The notes below the pieces were generated by a model, which was given only the letters and a program-made list of their open reading frames with translations, was not told the DNA's origin and searched no databases. The translations under genes were made by a program, and so were the position numbers. A stretch of 64,000 nt of DNA from Candidatus Carbonibacillus altaicus (GTDB taxonomy: Bacteria > Bacillota > Bacilli > Thermicanales > DSM-22653). This document shows positions 37,317 through 46,756 of the stretch, piece after piece (positions within the stretch are counted from its first letter, which is position 1; each line of letters opens with the position of its first letter). Location of the stretch: positions 33,966 to 97,965 of the forward strand of contig PEBX01000002.1 in the NCBI GenBank assembly GCA_003050645.1, read 5' to 3'.

Positions 37317-38522
37317 TCACCTCGCGAGCGTCTGCGCGGCCTTGACACGGCTTGTGACACATAGCGTATGTGCGCCACATACCGTTACGCTCGGCGCCTC
37401 GCCTTCAACTTGAAGTGCCCGCCAGTAGATGTATTCGCTCATCAAGTAGCTGATGAGCGCCTCGGCACCCGCATTTTCGTTAGGTCCTTCAGGAGTGAGT
37501 CCGTCGAAGGCTGCCCCTTCCTCGGGGTCGATCATCATCACAGAAAGTGCATTATGTCCGTAAAACCACGCGCGCGCACGTTCGATTAAACGTAGGTATG
37601 CCACATCCCCGGTTGCTTCATAGGCGGCGAGTGCGGATATGGCCAGTTTGTAGACGTCAATCGGTTGCTGATCCCAGGTGGCGATCCCTTTGCGCGTCCC
37701 CCAGCCCCGGTTGCCGATCGGACGAACATAAGGCGGGTCCCCTTCGAGCATGACCCCCTGTAAGAAGCCCAGCGATTCTTCCGCCACAGACCGCACCTTT
37801 TTGTCGCCGGTGAGCTTAACGACTTGCCAGAGACTCCAGGGGAGAAGGGCATTGGAATAAGTGAGCTCGGATTCAAACCAGCGCCACCGCCTATCGTTTT
37901 CATGCGCGTAGGCGTCCAAAAGGCGAGCGGTGAGCTGGCGAAGGAGTGTGCGTAACACATTTTTTTCGGAGACGGAGAAAACGTCTTCGTCTTGCAGAAG
38001 TTGGACGACCGCAGAAAGCGCATACGCCGTACCGCGTAACGCTTTAAACTGCTGCGCATGAGGCAGCGCTCGCCTTAAAAGGTCGCCCGCCAGCCGGCGA
38101 TGCTCGGGATGGGGCATAAGCTTTTGTGCTAGGACCAGCGCATAGATGGCGCGACCGTCACAGTCATCGGATAAGTGCTCGGGTTCTTTTTCCCGATTGT
38201 AGGAAAAGTTGTTGTGAAAACGACCGTCGTCGCGAATAGCCCAGGCCAGAAACGATAGGTACACTTCACTGAGACGTAGAAGCTCCCGTTTTAAGGGTGT
38301 ATCGGGGATGCGTTCTGACCAGTAGAGCACGGTTTGAAGAGCGCGGGCGTTATCGTCGGTCGTGTATCCTTCTTTACGCCGGGGGAGGAAATAGTGCGCA
38401 TGTTCGAGAAGTCCCACATCATCGGTAAGTCGCATCAGATGCTTGAAGCTTACGCGCCATTCGCGTGCGTTTTTCACTCTGGAGCGTGTTTTCGCTGGAA
38501 CGTTTTGTTCGATCTTAACCAT
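37317..38522 (-). CDS. Alpha/alpha-barrel glycosidase-like protein
   Basis: 401 residues from ATG 38522 (GGAGGCG upstream), overlapping the preceding GT4 stop by 8 bases. All-helical, with repeated segments typical of a six-hairpin (alpha/alpha)6 barrel: GYTTDDNARAL, LSDDCDGRAIYAL, FESELTYSNALLPWSLW and a C-terminal TPEGPNENAGAEALISYL. Proteins of this type are found beside glycosyltransferases in polysaccharide loci, some annotated as glycosidases. No catalytic residues can be assigned with confidence; the conserved acidic pairs in DDNA and DDCDG are candidates. Confidence 0.68.
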   Translation of the reverse strand: MVKIEQNVPAKTRSRVKNAREWRVSFKHLMRLTDDVGLLEHAHYFLPRRKEGYTTDDNARALQTVLYWSERIPDTPLKRELLRLSEVYLSFLAWAIRDDGRFHNNFSYNREKEPEHLSDDCDGRAIYALVLAQKLMPHPEHRRLAGDLLRRALPHAQQFKALRGTAYALSAVVQLLQDEDVFSVSEKNVLRTLLRQLTARLLDAYAHENDRRWRWFESELTYSNALLPWSLWQVVKLTGDKKVRSVAEESLGFLQGVMLEGDPPYVRPIGNRGWGTRKGIATWDQQPIDVYKLAISALAAYEATGDVAYLRLIERARAWFYGHNALSVMMIDPEEGAAFDGLTPEGPNENAGAEALISYLMSEYIYWRALQVEGEAPSVTVCGAHTLCVTSRVKAAQTLAR

Positions 38523-39675
38523 GTGAAAACATCGCCTCCTTTTGTCGCACAAAGCGTGCCAGCAGTTGCTCAGTTCGTCTACCGACGACCGACCAGCGCA
38601 TCGTCCGCCCCAGTGTCAGGATGCGTTTTTCTAAAGCTTCGCGCGCCATGTCATCGGTGAAAAGTTCAATGAGGCGCGCGGCCCAGGTTTTCGTATCGCC
38701 GTACGGGATGACAAGCTCTGGAAAATCGCGCAAAAGGTCGCGGGCATAGGCATACGGGGTGGCGACGACCGGCCGTCCGAGCCCCACAGCGTAGGCCAGC
38801 GTGCCGCTCGTGATCTGCGCCATGCCGGGATAGGGGCTGATATACACTTCACTGATCGTTAAAAGCTCGGTCAGTTCTTCTTCGCTTAAAAAACGGTCGA
38901 TCATCTGCACATGCGCGGTGAGGCCGAGCGTTTCCACGCGGCGAATGAGTGTGCTGCGATATGCTTCGCCTTCGCGCTTTTTGACTTCCGGATGGGTTTG
39001 TCCGGCTATGAGGTAAAGTGCTTCCGGGACACGTTTTGAGACTTCTTTCAGCACGTCCAGCGCATATTCGATGCCTTTACCGGGGCTTAGAAGGCCGAAG
39101 GTGAGGAGCACTTTGCGCCCCTCGACCCCCCATTTTTGTTTTAAACGCTGGTGCGAGGTGCGAAGTGGCTCCGGTGCACCGTGTGGAATATAAAAAATCT
39201 TTTTTTGCGGTATATTGAAAAGATCGCTCACATATCGGATGGCGAGTCGGTTCATGACGATGATCCCGTCGCTACGCTGTGCGATTGTTCGCTGCACGGG
39301 CGTATACGGGAGGGTTTCTTCTTGAAAAACGGTATGGAAGGTGGTCACCACCGGTTTTTTTAAGGCGTCTAAAAAGCGGACGATCCATTCGCCCGCAACG
39401 CCGCCGAATATACCGAACTCGTGTTGCAGACTGACGATATCAATATCGCTCGCGTTCACCCAATGTGCGGCCAGCGTGTAGCTTTTTTCATCGTGTTTGG
39501 GCAGCGGATAGATGTCGTGCTCTTGCCATTGCCACGACTCCGGATAGACAGAAAGAACAGGTAGATCCGCTTCTTGTAAACCGGTTCCCCGCAACATGCC
39601 AGCACGTAAGTGCGATGTATAGGTCGCGATGCCGCATCTGGTAGGAGGATAGGTGCTGACAAAGAGGATTTTCAA
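38515..39675 (-). CDS. GT4 family glycosyltransferase
   Basis: 386-residue GT-B glycosyltransferase. N-terminus KILFVSTYPPTRCGIATYTSHL, then LTFGLLSPGKGIEYALDVLKEV near 195 and the donor-site segment EVYISPYPGMAQITSGTLAYAVGLGRPVVATPYAYA near 285-320. It starts 4 bases inside the end of the nucleotidyltransferase gene, so translation is coupled. Not closely similar to the GT4 downstream, so the two probably make different linkages or act at different steps. Confidence 0.87.
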   Translation of the reverse strand: MKILFVSTYPPTRCGIATYTSHLRAGMLRGTGLQEADLPVLSVYPESWQWQEHDIYPLPKHDEKSYTLAAHWVNASDIDIVSLQHEFGIFGGVAGEWIVRFLDALKKPVVTTFHTVFQEETLPYTPVQRTIAQRSDGIIVMNRLAIRYVSDLFNIPQKKIFYIPHGAPEPLRTSHQRLKQKWGVEGRKVLLTFGLLSPGKGIEYALDVLKEVSKRVPEALYLIAGQTHPEVKKREGEAYRSTLIRRVETLGLTAHVQMIDRFLSEEELTELLTISEVYISPYPGMAQITSGTLAYAVGLGRPVVATPYAYARDLLRDFPELVIPYGDTKTWAARLIELFTDDMAREALEKRILTLGRTMRWSVVGRRTEQLLARFVRQKEAMFSHG

Positions 39676-40805
39676 GGCTGGACCACCGCTTTCTTAAACG
39701 TTCCACTGTCGGTGGCGCGTGCGCCCAGACCGATCGCTTCTTTATTTAAAAGACCTGCCGCCGACTGGGATACGGTCTCGGAAATGCGTCTTACGATCCC
39801 GCCATTTAAGATGAGGCCGGCGGTCATATCCGTGTCACTCCCCAGTACGGCATCTTTGATCTGACAAAAGTGCGCGACGCGCGCACCTTTCCAGAGGATG
39901 GCGCGACTCACTGTCGATCCTTTACCGATGACAACGCCGCTCCCGATGATCGCATATGGCCCGATGACCGATCCTTCTTCAATGATCGTACCGTCGCCAA
40001 TCACGACCGGGGGATGGAGTGTCGTTTCTTTGGCGATCCGTACGCGCCGTCCGACGTATATGCCGGGTTCGCGTTCCGGTGGTAGAAGCGGAAGATTAAA
40101 AGCCCCGTCGAGCAGATCCCAATGCGTTTGTTTGTAGCGTTCGGGCGTACCCATGTCCATCCAGTACCCGGTGATCGTGTGTCCGAAGACGCCTTTATGA
40201 AGTGCAATGAGATGGGGAAAGGTCTCGCGTTCGATCGATACTTCCGTATCTTTTGGGATCAGGGAAAGGACTTTTTTTTCTAAAACATAGGCACCGGCGT
40301 TGATCAGATGAGAAGGTGCTTCTTCCCGGCGTGGCTTTTCTACAAAGCGGATAATTTCATCATTGGCGTTTAAAGCTACAACGCCGTAAGCGCTCGGATC
40401 TTCGACTTCGGTTAAGGCGATCGTCGCCCAGCCGCCGTGCCGCGTATGTGCTGCATAAAGTGCCTCTACGTCCCACAAATGGACAACATCGGCGTTGATG
40501 ACGAGAAAACGATCCTCTAAGTACTTTTCCGCGTTTTTTATGGCACCGGCTGTGCCTAAAAGTTTTTCCTCACGGGCATACACGATGCGTACGCCGTATC
40601 GACTGCCGTCTCCAAAATGTTTTTCAATCACTTCCGGAAAATGTTTGATCGTCATTACAATGTCTCGAACCCCGGAAGAACGCAAGTGGGTGACGAGAGA
40701 TTCTAACCAAGGGCGACCTCCTAGCGGAGCCATTGGTTTGGGAAGGTCATCGGTAAGCGGTCTTAACCTCGTTCCCATCCCACCAGCCAGAAGCAAAGCC
40801 TGCAT
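39672..40805 (-). CDS. Sugar nucleotidyltransferase with left-handed beta-helix tail
   Basis: Activates a sugar-1-phosphate with an NTP. 377 residues. The NTP site is LLLAGGMGTRLRPLTDDLPKPMAPLGGRP at the N-terminus, with VINADVVH near 98 and the sugar-binding FVEKP near 150. From about 255 hexapeptide repeats (VVIGDGTIIEEGSVIGPYAIIGSGVVIGKG) form a beta-helix. The sequence looks like mannose-1-phosphate guanylyltransferase/glucose-1-phosphate nucleotidyltransferase proteins; base and sugar cannot be fixed. First gene of the operon, GGAGGGA upstream, with a good promoter 60 bases away. Confidence 0.88.
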   Translation of the reverse strand: MQALLLAGGMGTRLRPLTDDLPKPMAPLGGRPWLESLVTHLRSSGVRDIVMTIKHFPEVIEKHFGDGSRYGVRIVYAREEKLLGTAGAIKNAEKYLEDRFLVINADVVHLWDVEALYAAHTRHGGWATIALTEVEDPSAYGVVALNANDEIIRFVEKPRREEAPSHLINAGAYVLEKKVLSLIPKDTEVSIERETFPHLIALHKGVFGHTITGYWMDMGTPERYKQTHWDLLDGAFNLPLLPPEREPGIYVGRRVRIAKETTLHPPVVIGDGTIIEEGSVIGPYAIIGSGVVIGKGSTVSRAILWKGARVAHFCQIKDAVLGSDTDMTAGLILNGGIVRRISETVSQSAAGLLNKEAIGLGARATDSGTFKKAVVQP

Positions 40806-40825
40806 TTGGAATCCCTCCTTATATT

Positions 40826-40853
40826 ATGTTTGTTACGGCAGGATAACAAACAT
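40826..40853 (-). promoter_or_regulatory. Perfect 10-bp inverted repeat at the start of the carbohydrate operon transcript
   Basis: ATGTTTGTTA at 40826-40835 and TAACAAACAT at 40844-40853 around an 8-base loop. It begins about 14 bases downstream of the -10 box, at the very start of the transcript, so it could be a repressor operator or a 5' mRNA stem. TGTTA/TAACA half-sites are common in LacI- and other repressor operators. Confidence 0.6.
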
Positions 40854-40866
40854 TTATACATACATA

Positions 40867-40895
40867 ATTATGATCATAAGATTCCCTTCCGTCAA
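40867..40895 (-). promoter_or_regulatory. Sigma-A promoter of the carbohydrate operon
   Basis: On the minus strand TTGACG (40895-40890), 17 bases, CATAAT (40872-40867). Each hexamer matches consensus at five of six positions. It points at the nucleotidyltransferase gene. Confidence 0.75.
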
Positions 40896-41073
40896 GTTGC
40901 TATCCATGGAAACATTGCAAAAAATGCTTGTATCCGAATCATTTTTCTGAATACGCACGTTGTGTGTTATCTTGATCGTTTATGTTTGATCGTTGATGGA
41001 GATGTTTTCTTCCAGTCTTGTCCATGTTCAAACTTATCCTTTGGCGATCAAGTAAACTTTTTATGTTAAATGC

Positions 41074-41102
41074 TTTACATAAACGGCAATGCACGTTATA
41101 TT
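41074..41102 (+). promoter_or_regulatory. Sigma-A promoter of the DUF1861 gene
   Basis: TTTACA at 41074-41079, 17 bases, TATATT at 41097-41102. A second TATAAT at 41124-41129 lacks a good -35. Confidence 0.72.
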
Positions 41103-41268
41103 AATTGGGGAATGCGTGTACAATATAATGATGATACAGGATTGAACGGTACGGGACAGGCGTGAGGGAGTACTCCAACGGAGCGCTCCAAAGGAGGCTT
41201 TCATATATACAAAGACAAAAGCGGTCTGTTTCCGGGATCCACTTAAGATATCTTAGGGGGGAAACAGG

Positions 41269-42267
41269 GTGGTCGAGTCAAAACCGAGTTCCGGAGGGAA
41301 CCCCGGTCCCAAAAGTTGTTTTGAATATGCGCTTCACTTTCGCGCGCGCACCGAAAAAACAGTTGCCGAGGCGCTACACTTTCAGGGGGTAGCGGATCGG
41401 GACGTTTACAATATTACAGCTCCATTTGAAGATGCAGGTCGCATGATTATCGCTGGGCGGGTGGAACGGCGGGACAGTGAACAGTCGGAAGTGTATTTTT
41501 TTGCAGAAAAAGATGGTGTGTATGTGCCTCTTTCATACGCACCGGTTTTGGCGTTGCAGGATCCGTTTGTGACCCGTATTGGTGGTGAGCTCATTTTTGG
41601 CGGGGTGGAGACCTTTATTCACCCGCGTGGAACCCCGCCGCGCTTTTTGTGGTGGCGGACGATTCTTTTTCGCGGACGCGATGTTGCTTCGCTCAGACCG
41701 TTTTTTGAAGGTCCGCAGGGGATGAAAGATTTGCGTCTGGTAGAGCTCGCGGACGGGTCAGTAGGTGTGTTTACGCGTCCCCAAGGTAAAAAAGGTGGGC
41801 GTGGGAAAATTGGTTTTACGCGTATTTCGAGCCTCGATGATCTAACCATCCAAGTGATCGAAGATGCGCCGCTTCTGGAAGGGCTTTTTCTCGATGAAGA
41901 TTGGGGCGGCGTAAACGATGCTTATGTGTTGGAAGATGGCTCAGTAGGCGTTCTCGGTCACATCGCTTGTTTTGATGAACGTGGTCATCGGAATTACTTT
42001 GCTTTAACGTTTCGTTTTGATCCGGATACGTTTACGTACACCGATGTGCAGGTCATTGCCGAGCGCAGCAACTTTTTAAAGGGTCCGGCCAAACGAGAAG
42101 ACCTGGTGAACGTCGTCTTCCCCGGTGGGCTCGTGCGTATGGAAGGTGGGCAGGCCTATCTGTATGCTGGAGTGAGTGATGTCGGGGCGCAGCGTCTTCT
42201 CATACCCGATCCTTTTGCTCGCGTCCCACACCGGGAAGCATTCGAATCTTACCGTCAGGAAGCATAA
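41269..42267 (+). CDS. DUF1861 protein, GT108/mannan-phosphorylase-like five-bladed propeller
   Basis: 332 residues from GTG 41269 (TTAGGGGGG upstream). The beta-rich repeats (PFEDAGRMIIAGRVERRDSE, DPFVTRIGGELIFGGVE, GGVNDAYVLEDGSVGVLGHIA) fit a five-bladed propeller as in GH130 and the DUF1861 family. DUF1861 has members in bacteria and Leishmania; the Leishmania proteins are, as I recall, GT108 dual mannosyltransferase/phosphorylases that build and break beta-1,2-mannan (mannogen). Divergent from the sugar nucleotidyltransferase/GT operon, which suggests one pathway. The family call is from pattern memory and the activity is inference. Confidence 0.62.
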   Translation: MVESKPSSGGNPGPKSCFEYALHFRARTEKTVAEALHFQGVADRDVYNITAPFEDAGRMIIAGRVERRDSEQSEVYFFAEKDGVYVPLSYAPVLALQDPFVTRIGGELIFGGVETFIHPRGTPPRFLWWRTILFRGRDVASLRPFFEGPQGMKDLRLVELADGSVGVFTRPQGKKGGRGKIGFTRISSLDDLTIQVIEDAPLLEGLFLDEDWGGVNDAYVLEDGSVGVLGHIACFDERGHRNYFALTFRFDPDTFTYTDVQVIAERSNFLKGPAKREDLVNVVFPGGLVRMEGGQAYLYAGVSDVGAQRLLIPDPFARVPHREAFESYRQEA

Positions 42268-42294
42268 GAGATAAAAAGGAGCAGGCACGGACGT

Positions 42295-43329
42295 ATGATG
42301 GATGTATCCCTGTTTGATTACGATCTTCCGGTAGAACTCATTGCCCAGTCGCCGCCAAAAGAACGGGGATCTTCCCGCTTGATGGTGCTGAATAGGGCGA
42401 CGGGGAAGATCGAACACGCGCATTTTTCCGCCCTGGGTCGTTATGTAAACCCTGGCGATGTCCTCGTCATTAATGATTCTAAAGTCATTCCGGCCCGTCT
42501 TCTCGGACAGAAAAAAGAGACGGGTGGCATGATAGAAGTTCTCTTGATAAAACCGCGTCATGAAGCTGATACGTGGGACGTGCTTGTTCGTCCAGCGCGG
42601 CGTGTGCGCATCGGGACGCGCCTTTTTTTTGGTAATGATCAGGAATTAGAAGCCGTTGTTAAGGAGCGGCTTCCCGACGGGGGGGCAGTCGTTACTTTCC
42701 GATACGAGGGTGACTGGGAGTCACTGTTAGATCGATTAGGGGAGATGCCGCTTCCACCGTATATACGGGAAAAATTGAGCGATCCTTCACGTTATCAGAC
42801 GGTCTATGCGGCGCATGCCGGGTCTGTCGCTGCACCGACCGCCGGACTTCATTTTACCGAGGCGCATCTTCAGGCTTTAGTGAAAGAAGGCGTGCAGCTG
42901 GCCCGGTTGACCCTCCATGTAGGGATCGGAACGTTTCGACCGGTGAAAGTCGATCAGGTGGAAGCGCATACAATGCACAGTGAGCGGTTTACTATTCCCG
43001 AGGAGACGGTACAGCGTATTCACGAAGCGAAAGCTGCCGGAAGACGCGTCATCGCCGTGGGGACGACAAGTTTAAGGACGCTCGAAGGCGCCTATCACAC
43101 GTACGGTCGGCTTTTTGCCCACAGCGGTGAGACGGACATCTTTATTTATCCAGGATTTACATTTCATGTTGTCGACGCACTCCTTACCAATTTTCACCTA
43201 CCACGTTCCACGCTTCTTATGTTGGTGTCTGCTTTTGCCACACGTGAACAGATTTTAGCCGCTTATCAGGAAGCGATGAAGAAGCAATACCGCTTTTTTA
43301 GCTTTGGCGATGCCATGCTGATCGTGTAA
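42295..43329 (+). CDS. queA: S-adenosylmethionine:tRNA ribosyltransferase-isomerase
   Basis: Adds the epoxycyclopentanediol part of queuosine to preQ1-tRNA. 344 residues. Conserved segments FDYDLPVELIAQSPPKERGSSRLMVL, the PTAGLHFTEAHL motif near 185 and LTLHVGIGTFRPVKVDQVEAHTMHSER near 205-230 are present. ATG 42295 or 42298. Followed by tgt and yajC as in Bacillus. Confidence 0.97.
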   Translation: MMDVSLFDYDLPVELIAQSPPKERGSSRLMVLNRATGKIEHAHFSALGRYVNPGDVLVINDSKVIPARLLGQKKETGGMIEVLLIKPRHEADTWDVLVRPARRVRIGTRLFFGNDQELEAVVKERLPDGGAVVTFRYEGDWESLLDRLGEMPLPPYIREKLSDPSRYQTVYAAHAGSVAAPTAGLHFTEAHLQALVKEGVQLARLTLHVGIGTFRPVKVDQVEAHTMHSERFTIPEETVQRIHEAKAAGRRVIAVGTTSLRTLEGAYHTYGRLFAHSGETDIFIYPGFTFHVVDALLTNFHLPRSTLLMLVSAFATREQILAAYQEAMKKQYRFFSFGDAMLIV

Positions 43330-43469
43330 GGGAAAGATGTTTTTGTGCCTGCCGTGTAGGGAATGAAAGTTCCGCGCTGCGCTTGATGTTAGGGGAGATG
43401 TTGTGTTTTTTTCATGTTTAGGCTGAACAGGCAGGAAAAAGCCTCATGTGGGGCGAATGGAAAGTATAG

Positions 43470-44627
<1,158 letters not shown>

Positions 44628-44736
44628 ACTTTTTTTAAACATAAGTTCGTTCATAATGCGTGATCGTACGCGCGTTCATCTCCGTCAGATGTGTAACACC
44701 GAAATGTTTATGTTGAGTCGAAGAAGGGAGAACACA

Positions 44737-45111
44737 ATGATGACGATGTTCGAAGGTATGACGAGCAGTGCGCTTATGCAAGCGATGGACTGGGCGAGCG
44801 GGGCTCAGGCTACGGATAACCCCTATGCCCAGTACACCAGTTTGATCTTTCTGGTGGTTATGTTTGCGCTCTTTTATTTTATTCTGATCCGACCGCAGCA
44901 AAAGAAACAAAAAGAACGGAATAAGATGCTCGCCACCCTGGCCCGCGGCGATCAGGTTGTGACGATAGGCGGATTGCACGGGACGATCGACTCGATCCTT
45001 GATGACAAAGTCGTGCTGAAAGTCGGTGACGGTATGCGGCTCACCTTTGATCGCGCCGCGATCGGGAGTGTGCAAAAGAAAACATCAGCCGGTGACACCA
45101 AGAAAGATTAA
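44737..45111 (+). CDS. yajC: Sec translocase accessory subunit YajC
   Basis: Small membrane protein associating with SecDF. 124 residues from ATG 44737 (AAGGGAG upstream). One transmembrane helix (LIFLVVMFALFYFILIRPQQKKQKER, about residues 36-61) and the soluble tail ARGDQVVTIGGLHGTI are diagnostic. The N-terminal part before the helix is about 30 residues longer than usual and has no known feature. Confidence 0.95.
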   Translation: MMTMFEGMTSSALMQAMDWASGAQATDNPYAQYTSLIFLVVMFALFYFILIRPQQKKQKERNKMLATLARGDQVVTIGGLHGTIDSILDDKVVLKVGDGMRLTFDRAAIGSVQKKTSAGDTKKD

Positions 45112-45216
45112 TTTTGATAAAGATTAGTACTGAGGAAGATTCACACGATCAAGATGAACAGGTAAGACCGTCAAACAGAAAAGATGAGCGGTCGTGTAAA
45201 AATCTAACCTTACCCG

Positions 45217-45588
45217 TCACGGTTTACGGCTGTTTAAGCCGATGGCACCGCCCAGTGCGCTCACGAGTACGGAAAGTAGCATGATGAGGAGCACGCGCAT
45301 GCCGGGCACGAGCCCGAAGGCTAAAAAGCCAAACAGCGCGAGCAGTAGCACGTAGCCTATGCCGAGTGTCGCCCCGTACCAGAAACCGCGTTCGGGGACA
45401 CTTCTTCCGATCATAAAGGAGCCGATGATGAGGGCAACGAGGTGCAATCCGTACGTCACCGGAAGGGCGTGGCCTTCACTGACGAGGCCACTCCAGATGA
45501 AGATGGATAAGATGAGACTGCCGCCGATGACGATGGAAACCATCGTCCCCAGCGAACGCAGATAAATGCGCAGGATGTCAAAAGACAT
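45217..45588 (-). CDS. TIGR04086 family membrane protein (YrzE-like)
   Basis: 123 residues with four predicted helices, from ATG 45588 (GAGGTGA five to six bases upstream). The family occurs next to yajC in Bacillus, where it is on the same strand; here it points the other way. Function unknown. Confidence 0.75.
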   Translation of the reverse strand: MSFDILRIYLRSLGTMVSIVIGGSLILSIFIWSGLVSEGHALPVTYGLHLVALIIGSFMIGRSVPERGFWYGATLGIGYVLLLALFGFLAFGLVPGMRVLLIMLLSVLVSALGGAIGLNSRKP

Positions 45589-45968
45589 CGGTTCACCTCT
45601 TTTCCCGTACCACTGGATGAGCGCCTTGCAAACGCGCGTTTTGTTTCTCGTCACGTTTAAGCTCGCATCTTGCGCTTTCCAGGGGATCTTGTCTTAAAGC
45701 GTGTCCACGGGCATAGAGCGCAGTGCGTTTTCAGGTTGTTTTCGAACTTAAACGTTAGGTTGCATCCTCTCATAAGGATGTTTCTACCACTGTATGACGC
45801 GGGGGCCAAGTTTATGCTTAAGCGTTGCCTCTTTTCAGTCATGCGATGCAGCTTCTCGAGCGGGGACGCAGGCCAAAAAGTCTGGCACAAAATTCCAGCA
45901 TCAAACTTGCATACATCACTCCTTTTCCGTGAGACTATAACATGGACTCATGGAAAGGAGCGGTGTCG
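45589..45968. other. Divergent gap of about 380 bases
   Basis: Between the TIGR04086 gene and the DUF421 gene. Short open frames exist on both strands, but none has a ribosome-binding site or recognisable content. A small stem GCATCCT/AGGATGT lies at about 45762-45781. No clear promoter pair. Confidence 0.5.
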
Positions 45969-46670
45969 GTGCAAGAGACGATATCGATGCTGGTACGCAC
46001 GATGGTGATGTATGCCTTTATTCTGTTTATTTTACGGATGATGGGTAAACGAGAAATCGGTAAACTGTCGGTTTTTGACCTCGTCGTCTCCATCATCATT
46101 GCCGAGATTGCCGCGCTCACCATCGATGATACGGAGATGCCGCTTTATAAAGGGCTTTTACCTATTGCGCTTCTCGCCGTCATTCAAATTGTCGTTTCAT
46201 ATATATCTTTGAAAAGCAGGCGTTTTCGGGAATGGCTAGATGGCAAACCTTCGCTCATTATTGACCGTGGGAAAATTCACGACCGAGAAATGGCCAAACA
46301 TCGGTATAATATGGATGATTTGCTGATGCAGCTCCGGGAAAAAGATATCGGCTCGCTTGCGGATGTGGAGTTTGCTTTTCTGGAGCCGACTGGAAAGCTC
46401 TCAGTGATCAAAAAACCGGAAAAATCACCGGTCACGTATGAAGATATGGGGATCAAAAAAGCGAAAAGCGCGATGCACCTTCCGCTTATCATCGACGGTG
46501 AGGTCGATCAGGATAATTTAAAGCGCCTGGGTAAAACGGAACTTTGGTTAAAACAGCGCTTGAAGGCTTTCGGTAGCACGGATTTTACGAAAGTTGCCTT
46601 TGCCAGTGCTGACGAAGATGGTAATCTGTATGTGGATTATAAAGACAAACCCCCTCGGCACAAAAAATAA
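45969..46670 (+). CDS. DUF421 membrane protein (YetF/YrbG-like)
   Basis: 233 residues from GTG 45969, with AAAGGAG eight bases upstream. Three N-terminal helices (about residues 6-73, MYAFILFILRMMGKREIGKLSVFDLVVSIIIAE) and a cytoplasmic YetF domain with the typical EWLDGKPSLIIDRGKI and MDDLLMQLREKDIGSLADVEFAFLEPTGKLSV. In Bacillus YrbG occupies the same place between yajC and spoVB. Family role unclear. Confidence 0.92.
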   Translation: MQETISMLVRTMVMYAFILFILRMMGKREIGKLSVFDLVVSIIIAEIAALTIDDTEMPLYKGLLPIALLAVIQIVVSYISLKSRRFREWLDGKPSLIIDRGKIHDREMAKHRYNMDDLLMQLREKDIGSLADVEFAFLEPTGKLSVIKKPEKSPVTYEDMGIKKAKSAMHLPLIIDGEVDQDNLKRLGKTELWLKQRLKAFGSTDFTKVAFASADEDGNLYVDYKDKPPRHKK

Positions 46671-46756
46671 TGGCTTGTCTCGATAAGCATTGACGATAAG
46701 GATGGATACACGGAATCGATCACACATATCGATGAGGGATGCAGATAGCAGAAGAC

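Larger units (their letters stand above)
40806..41268. other. Divergent control region of about 460 bases
   Basis: Separates the minus-strand carbohydrate operon from the plus-strand DUF1861 gene. It holds one good promoter for each direction and a perfect 10-bp inverted repeat (all separate entries). The 160-base leader of the DUF1861 gene contains adjacent palindromes GGAGTACTCC (41168-41177) and GGAGCGCTCC (41182-41191). No tRNA or coding signal. Confidence 0.6.

Noticed and set aside
41162..41392. 76-codon frame overlapping the DUF1861 start
   Set aside because: Different frame from the conserved propeller sequence and overlaps it; Arg-rich shadow.
45657..46008. Open frames on both strands in the TIGR04086-DUF421 gap
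   Set aside because: No ribosome-binding site, biased Cys/Arg-rich peptides, and partial overlap with the DUF421 start.
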